Shown: in pieces, positions 47,490-58,947 of the stretch | Layout: each line of letters opens with the position of its first letter | How positions within the stretch are numbered: position 1 is the stretch's first letter | From: Lutjanus erythropterus | Taxonomy: Eukaryota; Chordata; Actinopteri; Lutjaniformes; Lutjanidae | Direction of reading: 5' to 3' | Assembly (NCBI GenBank): GCA_020091685.1 | Contig: CM034613.1 | Location: 8,727,474-8,791,473, forward strand | Length of the DNA: 64,000 nucleotides | The notes under the pieces: generated by a model | What the model was told of the DNA's origin: nothing | What the model saw: only the letters and a program-made list of their open reading frames with translations | Databases searched by the model: none | Made by a program: the position numbers and the translations under genes

Positions 47490-49330
47490 CACTGAGAGTT
47501 AGGAGAGGGAGGATGAGAGGGACGCAAGAAGTACGGGCAGACGGGGAAAGAAAGGAGGGATGGAAAGATGAAGAGCGATGCTGACTTGAAGAGGAGGAGG
47601 AAGGCGAGGTAAAAAGAGGTGGAGGGGGAGGGAGCAGGAGGTATGGATAGAGGGAAAAGAAGGAGTAAAGATGATATGGAGAGGATGTGGAAAGTATAAA
47701 GGAGGAGAATAAGGGGGGAGATAAGAAGACAAGGAGGAGAGTGTGGGGAAGGAGACTTTGGATAAAGAGAAAGATGGAAATAAGGAATTAAGTTGACATG
47801 GAGGAGGTGAGGAGAGAAGAAAGAAAGAAATGAGGAGAAGGAATGAGAGGTGAGAGGTAAAGGGGTGAGGAAACTGAGAAAGGGAGGAGATGGGAGAGGC
47901 GACAAGAGCAAGAGATGGAAAGGAGGGATAGAAAGGTAAAAGAAGTTGATAGAGAGAAGGAAGAAAGGGGTCAGGGAAGAGGAGATAAGAAAGGAAGGAG
48001 ATGAAGGAAAGGATGAAGAAAGAATAGGAGGAGGAAAGGGAATGATGGAGGGATGGAAAGTAAATAAAAGAGGTAAAGTTGACTTCTATTGAATTGTGGT
48101 AGAAAGAAAGGTGAGTGAAAACGGATGAGACGAAGAGGATGAGACGTTTGGGAGCACGGATAAGGAAAGAATGGAGGATGAGTGAAATTAACATGGAGAG
48201 AAAAGGCAAGAAGGGATGGAAGACAGAGAAGAGAGAAACGGACAAGTACGGAAAGCTGAAGGGTGGATGATAAAAATAAGTAAAGGTAGCGTAAAGACTG
48301 GAAAGTAGAGGAAAAGGGTTAGGAAGGAGAAGAGGACAAGCAGGCAAGGAGGGTGATGAGAGTGGGAGGATGAAGGTCAGATAGAGGGAAAGAAAGGAGG
48401 ATGGAAAGATAGAAAGATAATACGAGGAATAAAGTTAAAAGGAGAGAATGAGGAGAAAGGAGAGGAAGGGGTATTAAAAGGATGAAGAGAGAAAGAATAG
48501 AAGGAACATATGGAGGGATGGAAAAAGCAGTAAATGTGGGTGGACTCAATGAGGAGAGTAGAAAGAAAAAAGGGAAAGCAGATAAAGGAGGAAGAGAAAG
48601 AAGTTAGGGGTGGAGAGTTGGGAAGATGGAAAGATAAGAGAAGGAATGAAGTGAAGGATGAAAGATTAGTTGAAAGGAGAATGAGGAAAGAGGATAAAGA
48701 AGTATAAAGAGGATATGAGATTGAGATGGGGGATGAATGGACAGAAAGGAAGAGTAGAGGGATGGGAAAAGTAGATAAAGAGGAAGAGAAGGTAAAACGG
48801 GAGAAGAGTGAGAGGTACAGTAGAGGGAGAAGAGATAGGGAGGAAAAGAAAAAGGGGGATGGAGAGGTGACAAGAAGGAGTTGAGAAAGAAAGAAGAAAA
48901 AGAGGAGAGAGAAGGAAGGGGGGATGAGGGTTGGGAAGAAGAAATGGAGGGATGGAAAGAAAAGAATAAATGCACTTGAAATACAGAAATGAAGAGAGGT
49001 GGAGGAGGAAGAGGAGAAGAAGAGCAAGAGGTATGGGGAGGACAGAGAAAGATAAAGGAGTCAAGTTGGCACAGAAAGGATGAGAAAAAAGAAAATAAAA
49101 AGAGAATGAAAGAAAAGAGGAGAACAGGGGAGGAAAACAAGAAAAGATGGAAGAAAGTGGAAGGCAAATGGAGGAAGTAACGAAAGGAGTGACTGATTGG
49201 CTGCTAAGAAGTGAGGGGGAGAAAAGCGAGGAAGTGAAGAAACAAAAAGAGAAAAGGGGGGAGAAGGAGGGAGGGAGTGAACCCCATTAGTGGAGGAGAA
49301 ATGAGAGAAAACAAACAAGAAAAGTGAGGG
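47490..49330 (+). repeat. Purine-rich degenerate array, ~1.8 kb
   Basis: The + strand is overwhelmingly A and G. A GGAGGGATGGAAAG core recurs near 47552, 48048, 48211, 48394, 48512, 48756 and 48947, about 100-190 bp apart, often with TAAAGTTGAC-like text. The long minus-strand frames (up to 282 codons) encode only Ser/Phe/Leu/Pro-rich peptides and are artefacts. Confidence 0.85.
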
Positions 49331-49528
49331 TAACACGTCACTTTGTTTTTCTGCTCGTCCCCCGTAGAAGAATAAGAGGAAGCAATAATCAGTGTGTGTG
49401 TGTGTATGTGTGTGTGAGGAGACAGGAGCGATAGCGCGGGGGAGGTCATGGCGAGGTGAGAGAGGGGGAGCGAGACGGAGAGAGAAGTTCAGCGAGAGGT
49501 GAAGAGAGAGACCTGCCGTTTTCTCCCT

Positions 49529-49573
49529 GTGTATGTGTGTGTGTGTGTGTGTGTTTAGGGTGAATCGGGGGTC

Positions 49574-49612
<39 letters not shown>
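49529..49612 (+). repeat. Two adjacent (TG)n microsatellites
   Basis: TG runs at 49529-49554 and 49576-49612, separated by TTTAGGGTGAATCGGGGGTCAG. Confidence 0.95.
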
Positions 49613-49617
<5 letters not shown>

Positions 49618-49659
49618 CAGGAGGACCTGCTGGCTCGCGTGTGGCTCGTTTTTTTGGAA

Positions 49660-50065
49660 GGCCCGCAGTCTCCCTTTTCTTTTTTTCTTCTTCTCTTTTC
49701 CATTTTCATCGGTCTTATCTGCCTCTCCTCCTCCTCCCTCCTATCCTCCCTTCTTGTTGCACTTCTCCTACTGCTTTTACCCTCCATTGCTCCTCCAACC
49801 AAACTTACCTACTGACCTCAAGTTCACCCAAAACTCCCTGTGCTCCTCCTCTACTTGTCCGTCTCTTCTGTTTTCCTTTCTCCTCCTATTCTTTTCTCTT
49901 ATCCTCTCATTTTGTCATTCTCTTTCTCTTTTCTTTCCTCCTCTTCCCTGTCCATTTCTCTCATTTTTCTCTCCTTTATCACTCTTCTCTTCTCCTTGTT
50001 TCCTCTCCTTTCATCCCTCCCTCCTTTCTCTTAGCCTGTCTCCTCTCCTCGCCCCTCCTCATTAG
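49660..50065 (+). repeat. Pyrimidine-rich tract
   Basis: C/T-dominated low-complexity DNA following the purine array and TG repeats. The strand bias switches from purine to pyrimidine across ~330 bp. Confidence 0.75.
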
Positions 50066-50939
50066 TCTACTGGAAATTTCTTGGACCCAGTAATGGTGTT
50101 TCCTATAAACTTTCATGATTGAAATATCATCTACAGGCCTAGTGGATAAAAGAGTTGGGCAATTTGTGTAATTAGAATAATTACCCCATTATGAAATAAA
50201 ATAAAGAAAAATCCAAAATCATTTAAGACTTCCTAGAGTAAGTTTATTTTCATGTTAAAGAACTGTATCGTGCATACAAAATATAAGAAAATGTTTCTGG
50301 CCCATTGTCATGCCATTATATGCCCATTTGTGATGCTCTGTGCTTTATTGCTTTAGTAGCAGTAACATAATAAAACTAATAAAACTAATCATTGAAAGAA
50401 AAACAAGCAAAAAAAACATCCTTGCATCAATCCTAACAAATTACAAAAAAGAAACAAACTTGCTCTGAAAAATGTATGAGGTAGCCAACATTAGCTAAGT
50501 GATAATTAAGATATCTAACATACAGTTTCACAACAGTCACACTGCACATCATTGCTCTTTTTTTCTGCATGTTATAAAACATTCAGGGAGTCACAGAGAT
50601 GGACTCTTAGATCATCCTTCTAAGTTGGGACTGAAAGCAAAATTATAGCCATTTCCAGTTTTTGGCAAATATTACTTAAATTGCCCAACATGCAGCTCTT
50701 AGCAGCTTCGCCTAATCGCATCTGCTAAGCCTATAGATGACATTTTAATCATAAAAGTTCAAAGGAAATGGCATTTCTGGGTTTCATGTAGGTCATAAAG
50801 GGGTTTCCAGTAGACATATCTTCTCTCCCCTTCCTAATTTCTTCTTCTTACCTCTAGTGGTGCAGGTCTTGAATCAACCTGAAGGGGTTTCTTTTGCCAT
50901 AATCACCTGCTCTCTGTACATTATCCCACATGTTACATG

Positions 50940-51310
50940 GCTACTTACTTTTAAGAAAATCAGTAATTTGACACAAAATATTATGGAGGACACTAATTGC
51001 TGAAGGGTCTCTGCTGTTGTATTGTGTTTCATAATGTATGATACCTTTGACCATTAATGGGGCCTTCACAGATGTGTTACCCACGATGCCATGGGTACAA
51101 CACTCCCCCATACCATCACAGATGCTGCTTTTGAAGTTAGTGCTGGTAACAATCTGGATGGTCTTTTTCCTCTTAAGCCCGGAGGACACAATCAGTCCAT
51201 GATTTTGGAAAAGATGTGAAATTTGGATGCAGTTTTCCACTTTGCGTCAGTTCATCTCAGATGAACTCAGGTCCCAGAGAAGGCTGTGGCATATCTGGAT
51301 GATGTTCATC
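50940..51310 (-). mobile_element. Tc1/mariner-like remnant, minus strand, internally deleted
   Basis: Read on the minus strand: TCATCTGAGATGAACTGACGCAAAGTGGAAAAC, AATCATGGACTGATTGTGTCCTCCGGGC, CACATCTGTGAAGGCCCCATTAATG, then a jump to TTCAGCAATTAGTGTCCTCC near the transposase C-terminus. Same family as 34850-35640; not functional. Confidence 0.75.
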
Positions 51311-53249
51311 GTGCAGTAGTTAGCATTACCATGGTAACCTGCAATCCTTTGATTACAGCTTGGGACTCAGCTGATTTGCACACAGGTGGAGGACGTGTGG
51401 CAAAGACAGAGGGAAGAGCGGTAGAAACTTTCCCAGAACTTTTCAAATGTTTACTTTTCTTTTTGTTTTCAAAATTTTGCTAAAACCTTCCTAAACTTTC
51501 CCAAAACATTTGCAAAAAGTCCTTACTTGTCAAAATGTACTTTCCGAAGGTGAAAGTGATACCTACCTCGTACTGGAATTATTAGTTTGGGGATACACAC
51601 CAAGCATCTGGCTTCTTTACTCTCTTCTTTTTACTTCATTTTCTTTCTCATCCTCTCTTCTTTCAGTTATCACTCATCACCGTTCCTCTTCTTGTTCCCT
51701 TCTTTTACTTCTCTTCTCTTTTTACTCTCCCTTCCTTTCCTTTCAGTTTTCTCCCTCTCCTCTTCATCTCTTCTCTTAACTTCCTTCTGTTTTTCTCCTC
51801 CTCTTTCACTCTCACTCCTTATAAGAATATTTTATTCTCTGTTATCTTTGACACAAGAATGAGAGAGGGGGTGAAAAGAAAAAAGAGAAAGAGATGTACC
51901 GAGCGTGATTCCAAAGTAAAGATAGCGATCCGCCCTCAGATAACATGAAAATCTCATGGACCTCAGTCGCCAGCTTATCTGTGCATGCGTGTGTGTGTGT
52001 GTGTGCACGTTTGTGTGTGTGTGTGAGATTGAATACTGTCTTCCTGCTGACTACATCTTCTTTGCGTGCATAAAAATAAAAGTGTGTTAATACGGCTTTT
52101 CAGGGTTACTTCCTCTAAACACACAGAGTACAGCATCTATCTTTATCTGGCATGCCTTCACCTTGTCCTTACCTCACACACACACATACACACCCACACC
52201 CACAGACATACACACAGTGAGGTGCATGTACACAAATAAGTGTGCACACAAGCAGATGGTGACATTCTGACAAACACCATCAAAAACAGCTTGTGTGTGT
52301 TTGCTATGCTAACACACACACACACAATATCTCATGTATCTGTACCTAATTAACTGACAGATTTGTTCACATAACCTCACAGCTGGATGGTATTTGTGCT
52401 TTATGTGTGTATACCTGTTTACATGTGCACATGTAGCCCGTTTTCGTGCTGCGTGCGTGTGTGTGATTTGTACTTGTTTATATGGGAAGATTAGCAGGTC
52501 AAACCTCGGCCGTGCGCAGGGTGAACTCGGGGACAGGCTGGAGAGAGACCGAGATGAATACAGAAGTGAAAGGACCAGAGGGAGGAAGGGAAGTGTGGGA
52601 AGAAGGAGGGAGGAAAAGATCAGGAAGTCCAAATCAGTCATTCATCTTGTAGTCTCAGTCTAAAGCCAGATTAAGAGGAAACATCAGCTATAATAAGTCT
52701 ACAGTGAATGTAGAAAATATTTAGGACACGTCCTGTTTTCATGAATAGCTCTGATGAGGTGAATTCAGGTAAAAGCCCTGACCTCTTTACCAATTAAATC
52801 TGTGTGCATGTACATGATCCACATCATTAATTTAGCCCTCAGCTTTTAGTTAAAATTAAATAAACATTAACGCCACATAACAACAACATCAAAAGGACTG
52901 ATTCAGGGTTTGATGTTGTTAAGGGACCTTCTAGGACTTGATGTCTGCGCTCCTCTGTCTGGTTTCATTAAATAAAATGCACGTTTATGTTCTTAAAGTA
53001 CATAAATTATTAGTCATTATCTCCACCATGCTGATTTATAGCTTGCCTGTTATCTAGCTGGATGTCTTTAAAGTGAAAGACATCCTGTAATATATTATTT
53101 TTGGACAAAAGAAAGCTTGTTTAAACTCTGAGGATCCAGAGCACTCATGTCTTTTCTTATAATAACCAAGGTAAACATCCGATTATGTGTTTAAAAAATC
53201 TTGGTGAAAAGTTAGACTGATCTTCTTCTCTAATAAAGATTGCGTAGAC

Positions 53250-53500
53250 CAAGTAAAATACCACTTCGGGCTGGTAAATCTTGCAACTCACTTGCACAAT
53301 CGGGCAAGTGGTGAAAATAGCTAGGGAGTGAGCCATCTCACTTCCTCTAGTCTCTGTTGAGAATTGCACAGTGCAAATTGGGAATTCACAAGAAAATGTC
53401 AGCAGGTAAAGATGTTTATGGGAGGCACAAGCAAGCATTTCAGTTATCCTGGAGACAGGAGTTTAGTCGGATGGCATCAGAGGATGTGGACAAAACAAGT
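53250..53500 (+). mobile_element. Decayed repeat, pair of 11560-11900
   Basis: Shares the ordered blocks with the copy near 11560. A short frame (53399-53500) reads KQAFQLSWRQEFSRM, which suggests a remnant of a hAT-type or zinc-finger transposase N-terminus; tentative. Confidence 0.45.
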
Positions 53501-54169
53501 ATCACCAGCATGTCACTTACGTGGCAGCTAAGTGGGCTACTGACTAACCCTCCTTTGGGGCTGCACTGTTGCTTGCACAAAACATGAACCTGAGTCGTGA
53601 GTGTTAATGCACACTGAAGCAACCAGGATGCTGACTGCCTTCATTTCACTGTCATTCTCAGAAAATTCTACATAGTACCTTTAAAACACAACAAATGTGA
53701 ATGGTGAACAAGAAAAATGTTTGCATGAATGCACAGAAGAAGAAACAAGGAGTGCATCTGCTAGGAAGAGATGTACCGACATTCAAACCAAGACTTAAGT
53801 AGTATTAGTAGTATCAATAATCTAGGTATCGATCTGCCCAATTAAAATCAAGTCCATCAACTTTATATTTTAACTGCTGTTGGTCAAAATGTTACCTGTC
53901 GATAAAAGCCGACATGAAAGATTTTATACATGACTTTGATTTCCAAGATCAAGTCCCACAAATCCTGCATCCCAATTGTTCAAGTAAATTGACCTCATTC
54001 TATTTCCTGTTAAAGAAATGAATGTCCTGCAGGTTGGGTTGGAGTTGGACAGACGAAAATGAGGCATCATGCTGTTAGCTGAGCAGTTGTACAATCCAGC
54101 AACGACATAATTTGAGGCTAAAAGCCACGAAAAACCCACAGAATTCAACCTTCTCTTCCTCTTTCACCC

Positions 54170-54500
54170 TCCTGAATCCCACCATTCCTTCACTCCTCTC
54201 CAAACTTCAAAAGTGTGTCACCCATCCTCTGTCCTCTTTTTGCTCCTTCCTGTTTGCCTGATGGCACACCTCCATCGCCCAACACTCTATCTACTCTATC
54301 TATCCATCCATCTTCATCTGCCCTTCCTTTACCCCTTCTCTCTCTCTGTTTCTGCGCTGTGATCCATTTCTCTCCATCTGTGTCTCTTTCCATCTTTACT
54401 CTCTCTCATTTTCTCTTATTTTCTCCCCCACATGTGGTTTTGCTCTCCATCCCTCTGTACTCCTTCCCTCCCTCTCCTCCTCTTCTCTCATCCCTCGCTC
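54170..54500 (+). repeat. Pyrimidine-rich tract
   Basis: C/T-rich low-complexity DNA with TCTATCTACTCTATCTATCCATCC and CTCTCTCTG runs. No gene. Confidence 0.65.
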
Positions 54501-54667
54501 ACATATGGTTTCTCTCTCTGGGTCTGTGTGTGTTTGGTGTTACCCAGAGTTCACTGGGGCTCCCTGCTCATATGTGTGTGTGTATGTGTGTGTGCGTTTT
54601 ACAGACAGAGATAGACAGACAGAGTGTGTGTATGTCTGCAGGCTTATGAGTTGCCTGCCTGGGCTTG

Positions 54668-54671
<4 letters not shown>

Positions 54672-54704
<33 letters not shown>
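54672..54704 (+). repeat. (TG)n microsatellite
   Basis: Pure TG run. Confidence 0.95.
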
Positions 54705-54706
<2 letters not shown>

Positions 54707-55544
54707 GGTAGAGTTCAGCAGGGCAGCAGCAGGTTATGCAACAGTTTCAGATGTGGGTCATTTAGAGGAGGACTTCACCCCACCTCTTCTTCAATCTTAG
54801 TCACTTCTTCTCCTTCCATCTGTCCTTAAACTCTCAGCTCTTCTCTTTCTCTCTTCTGTTGATTTTTGTTTATTTAATGTGAATGTGTCTGGTGGAGTTA
54901 CCAGAGTTTTAAACTTCAATACAATGCTCACAAAAAATTTTCTTTTTTTTTCCCAAATTAAAATACTGCACACAGTATTAGTAAAGAAAATGTCACTGAG
55001 CACTGCCTGATTTTGTTGCAAACCAAATTTAATGCAGGACAGTAAGGACTGAACTGAACTGAGGTCTGGATGAGCCTTTTTTTATAGCTTGTTTTAAATG
55101 TGGTATCAAAAAAGTACAATACTTTTGACAAATGTGATGTCTGTTTCAAACAATGCCAGAAATTTAGCAGTTCAGTAGATTGCTCTTCATAAAGGTCAGG
55201 TGTTTGTAAATCCATTTCTAAGTTGTGTGTGAAGTCTGTCCTAAATTCTAGTGTCGCTTAGCTAGTTCAAACAAGTGATTTTCTAAATTCGGTTGCAATA
55301 TTAAAACATAAGAAATGTCTTGGCAAGGAAAGATTTTAATCTGCATCACAAGCTGTAGCATAACTGCCAAAAAGAACAGTTTAAGAGGGGTAAACTGGTC
55401 ATTAAGCTGAACTGAAATTGTGCAAATATTGAGAAATGTGTGTTTCTGAGTTAATAATAATTGATAATAATAATTGGATGATCTAATGGAAATTATTCAG
55501 ACATTATTAGCATAAGGTTTTGTAATTTCAGGTATGTTAAAGTC

Positions 55545-55590
55545 AAGTTAATTTTATTTGTATAGTGCCAAATCATAACAGCAGTTAAGT
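55545..55590 (+). repeat. Short interspersed-repeat fragment (TTTATTTGTATAGTGCCAAATCA)
   Basis: GTTAATTTTATTTGTATAGTGCCAAATCATAACAGCAGTT matches the end of a very common teleost repeat; only ~45 bp remain. Confidence 0.5.
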
Positions 55591-55883
55591 CATGTCACTT
55601 TTCATATAGAGTACTATCATAAATTTGACTTATCTCATTCACAAAACCAGATTCGGTCACAGTACTTAAGATTTCCCAACATAAGCATATTCTACTTTCC
55701 CATTTTGAACTGGTTACCAAATATTACTCAACATGTTGGCGTGTTAGTGTGGGCTGTCGGATGTTGTTGATCTTTATCTGCTCACTTCCTTGATGGATGA
55801 ACGAATCTCCCCAAAAACTGAGGGTGTTGCTGTGAGTCAACGGGTTTTCATTAACGCCTCTCTCCCCATCTGTCTTCCTCTAG

Positions 55884-55996
55884 TTACTGGACCTGTTCAC
55901 GCAGTGGGATTGGTCGACCTACCTGGCTGACTATGGCAAACCCACCTGCAAATACCTGAGAGTTAACCCGCACACTGCACTGGCCCTGCTGGAGAA
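55884..55996 (+). CDS. exoc6b: Sec15 exon (LLDLFTQWDW...TALALLE)
   Basis: Thirty-seven codons plus two bases (phase 0 to phase 2), with acceptor TTCCTCTAG and donor GTGAGC. It encodes LLDLFTQWDWSTYLADYG then KYLRVNPHTALALLE, the most conserved block of Sec15 proteins. The final AA joins the first G of either the candidate microexon or the terminal exon, so the Lys codon is kept in both cases. It is isolated from the previous exon by 30 kb. Codons are intact and match the family length. Confidence 0.96.
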
Positions 55997-56109
55997 GTGA
56001 GCAATCCTTCATTCATCCTCACAAATACTGTTTTCATACTCTGTCCTCATTCTGACTCATCTCTCCTTCTGTTCCCTGATTCGTCATTACCTTCTCTTAA
56101 TCCATCCAT

Positions 56110-56290
56110 TTAGTGCTGAAACAGTTAATTGGCTCTTTAACCAACAGGATATTTGACAATTGATTAAAATTGACAAAAATTCTCTGGTTGCAACATCTCA
56201 GATTTGAGGAATTTGCTGCTTTTCTCTGTTTTATATCTTCATGAAGTGAATATCTTTTAAGTTTTGGACAGTTGTTCACACAAAGCAAGG
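56110..56290 (+). mobile_element. Partial MITE, left part (TAGTGCTGAAACAGTTAATTGG)
   Basis: Contains AAAAATTCTCTGGTTGCAACATCTCAGATTTGAGGAATTTGCTGC and GAAGTGAATATCTTTTAAGTTTTGGACAG; same family as 44085-44320. Confidence 0.6.
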
Positions 56291-56389
56291 ATATAAAAAT
56301 AAATTGTTATGTATATTTATAGATAAGGCAAGGTGAGGGAATTTTATCAATATCTTATATTTCAATATAGATAAACTGTGCTTAACTTC

Positions 56390-57190
56390 AACGGATTAGG
56401 TCAACATTTTGCTTATTAGCTTTCTGTCTGAGAGTTAAATGACAAAATTGATATCACTGCCGCGTCTGCATCAAGTTAGAGCCAGAACGTGGTATTAGCT
56501 TAGCTGAGCATAAAGACTGTAAACCAGAGGAAATAACTCGATGGCTCTGTCCATTTGTTGCTGTCAAAAAGTTGTCTAAACTTCCCTTATAAAAACATTG
56601 TATCTTGTGTGTTTAACCAGCACATAAACAAAGAAATGGGAAGAAGAAATATTTTTTTGAGGAACTATAGGCTGTAACTGTTTCTTCACAAAGAAGAAGT
56701 CTTGCTGTTACAATGAGGCGCTCCTGTTGTGTAAAATGGCCAAAACGTAGTCCATCCATAGATCCATAGTGCCAATTAGTCTGCTTTCTGCTGGCTTCAC
56801 ACTTCACTGGGGTGTTTCTGATTCCAGACTGGTCTGAACAGATTATCTGCACAAATGATCCTGTAGTGTGTTTGGGTTACACACAAATCAAACATGTTTG
56901 ACAATTACAACTTTAAATCCTGTAGTGTGAAAGAAACAGAGACGGAATATTGAGCTGAAACCCACAATAGGCAATAAGCATGCCATAATCTGTTTTTTTT
57001 TTTTTTTAACCGGGTAAGATTTAAATATCCTCTCGTGCGCACCAGCCTTTATGCTAAGCTAAGCTAACTACCTGCTGACTCCAGTGTCACACCTAACACA
57101 CAACCGTGAGATCAAAATTTATCTTTCCAACTCTTTGCTGGAAAGGACGCAAATAAGTGGATGTCCCAAATTGTTGAGCTATTCCTTTAA
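56390..57190 (+). mobile_element. MITE-like element with GGAATAGCTCAACA-type ends
   Basis: Left end ACGGATTAGGTCAACATTTTG and right end CAAATTGTTGAGCTATTCCTTTAA are inverted relatives. Internal GCTTAGCTGAGCATAAAGACTG and TTTATGCTAAGCTAAGCTAAC are also inverted copies, typical of a fish MITE. It ends ~125 bp before the candidate microexon. Confidence 0.7.
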
Positions 57191-57316
57191 TGTAAATAAA
57201 CACATACATCTGTTATTTGCTTTAAAGCACTAGATAACTTTTTCAAACTGCATCCATCTCTTCTTCTGTCTCAACTTCTCTTCTGTCCGTCTGTCCTCTC
57301 TGTCATGTTTTGACAG

Positions 57317-57328
57317 GTTATTTAAGCC
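57317..57328 (+). CDS. exoc6b: Candidate 12-nt microexon (adds Leu-Phe-Lys-Pro)
   Basis: GTTATTTAAGCC lies between a TTTTGACAG acceptor, backed by ~60 bases of pyrimidine-rich sequence, and a consensus GTGAGT donor. Joined to the upstream exon (ending AA) and the downstream exon (starting G ATG), it reads AAG-TTA-TTT-AAG-CCG-ATG. It therefore inserts LFKP between Lys and Met and keeps the frame; skipping it also keeps the frame. Twelve bases is typical of neural microexons, and several CUCUCU/UCUU motifs upstream would suit PTB repression. No transcript evidence is available. Chance occurrence of a good splice-site pair in a 2.9-kb intron cannot be excluded. Confidence 0.5.
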
Positions 57329-57708
57329 GTGAGTACTCAGTGTTATGTGTGTGAGTGATGTTGGATATGCATGTAAAGAGACAACTAAAGTGTGTGTATA
57401 CAAGCAAGTATTAGGTTAATGTGTGTGTGAATAATGCAACTTCAGAGAATAACATGGTTTGACGTGCACACGTCCTCATCACAACAGAAAGAATAAACTT
57501 GTGTCATAACTACACTGATGTTTATTGTTGTGGCCGTTGAACAACACCCACACCATGTATCTGTGTACCATCAGTTTATCAGTGTAGAGCCTTTGATGCT
57601 GTGCAGATACACATACACATACACAACCCGCACTCACACAGAATGTCCTCATCTGAGATTTTGGTTTCTTCCTGAGAAAGTTCAAGTACCAGTTTTCTTC
57701 AGGCAAGA

Positions 57709-57716
57709 CACATACA

Positions 57717-57761
<45 letters not shown>
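57709..57761 (+). repeat. (CA)n microsatellite
   Basis: CA run with two TA interruptions near its start. Confidence 0.95.
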
Positions 57762-57763
<2 letters not shown>

Positions 57764-58200
57764 TCGTATGATCCAATCCATTGTTTGGTCTGGTCCAGTC
57801 GACCTTCCCTAATCAGGGTCAGCATTTACTCTCCAGAGCTCCACAGGGCCCAGGCCCGGTGGTCCCTCTGTGCCCAGGGGGAAGCACCCTGCTGGGGCTT
57901 GTCTGGTCTGCTGGACCCCTGAACTTCCTGGAGGTCCATAACAGTCCAGTGTTCTGCAACCAAACCCACACTGAGACACGCTGTCTCATGTGACACTGAG
58001 CACACACATACAAAACCTTAAAGCCGAAACATCATTTTCTTCTCTAACAGGTGACTTTAACAGAGATCTGTGTGTCTGCTCTGTACTGAGTATGCTCGTA
58101 CAATCATGCACGTGTGTTTTCCTGAATGCATCAGATAAACTACTGAGTATTTTTGTACTTACAGCATTTGAATACCGAGAATTTAAAAATAAACATGATG

Positions 58201-58806
58201 ACACTTATTATAATATTAAGGTAACTGTAATAAGCTTTAGTTAATAGGTAATAAGGCTCTTATAGGATGCTTATTTCATCAGTATTGTTAATAAGTGTTA
58301 ATAATGGCATCATAAACACACTGCGTTTAACCAGTTTACCTTTAATGTTTTTGTTAAACCTTTACTAAACGCTTGTTGTTTTATTGAGATTTCTCCATAA
58401 ATTATTTTACACTTAAGTACAGTTAACTCTACTTTTTGGGATTTTTAGGCTTTTTAAGGTTAATAACTCTTTTATAATGCATTTATGCTTCTCTCTTACT
58501 TCCCTCTTACTTTCTTAACTGTTAATAACCACATAATAAAGGATTCATTAACCTGAATAAGCATTAAGCTCTGGTATCCTAAAAAAGTTAAGAAAGTTAT
58601 ATTTGGTAAATATGTTTTTAATACTCTTATAAACTATTCTAAGAAACAAAGTTTAAAAATTATTAGTGCTAATAAGTTTCTCATAATACAATAACAATAA
58701 TAAACGTGTATACAGTCTTAACACATATTAATGTTAATAGCCATCTTATGAGTACTGTATTATCTATTAAATAAAGCTTATTACAAGCACATTAATATAA
58801 AGTGTT
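58201..58806 (+). mobile_element. Long-TIR MITE-like element
   Basis: The left arm ACACTTATTATAATATTAAGG..GTAATAAGCTTTAGTTAATAGGTAATA is matched by the inverse of the right arm (58740-58806): ACACTTTATATTAATG..GTAATAAGCTTTATTTAATAGATAATA. The inverted repeats are ~65 bp or longer. The interior is rich in TAATAAG words. Confidence 0.75.
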
Positions 58807-58947
58807 ACCAATGTAAAATACTAAAACAGATAATTAACCTCATTTAATTTCTGCTCATTTTTTCTCTTAATTTCTTTTCTCCCTCATCCTATATGTTTCT
58901 TTCACCTCCTCTTTTTCCATCTGTTCCTTCTTACTCTCCGTATCCAG

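Larger units (their letters stand above)
25865..55883 (+). other. Very large intron, 30.0 kb
   Basis: Phase 0 intron separating two short exons. It begins with ~430 bp of pyrimidine-rich DNA and contains the features listed below: a hairpin, a 175-bp tandem duplication, Tc1-like fragments, two MITE families, degenerate minisatellites, a 1.8-kb purine array and many CA/TG runs. Stretches such as 29430-32280, 37850-38990, 41500-42480 and 49650-50940 were read on both strands. They show only unrecognised intronic sequence or pyrimidine-rich DNA, with no nested gene I can support. Confidence 0.85.
55997..57316 (+). other. Intron up to the candidate microexon
   Basis: Phase 2. Contains a partial MITE (56110-56290) and an 800-bp MITE-like element (56390-57190). 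It ends with a strong pyrimidine tract at 57252-57311 followed by TGACAG. Confidence 0.75.
57329..58947 (+). other. Intron before the terminal exon
   Basis: Contains a (CA)n run (57709-57761), a GC-richer stretch (57800-57960) with no recognised function, and a long-inverted-repeat element (58201-58806). It ends in a T/C-rich tract and TATCCAG. Confidence 0.8.

Noticed and set aside
47499-48347. 282-codon minus-strand open frame, and several others to 49167
   Set aside because: Composed almost wholly of Ser, Phe, Leu, Pro and Ile because the strand is nearly all pyrimidine. Overlapping frames look the same, so it is a composition artefact.
49576-50093. 161-186-codon plus-strand frames
   Set aside because: TG repeat followed by pyrimidine tract; low complexity with no domain.
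50941-51240. 99-codon minus-strand frame as a possible gene
   Set aside because: It is the translated remnant of a Tc1-like transposase with internal deletion, not a functional gene.
57800-57960. GC-richer block considered as an exon or CpG island
   Set aside because: No in-phase Sec15 coding, few CpGs, and no splice pair consistent with the phase 2 intron.
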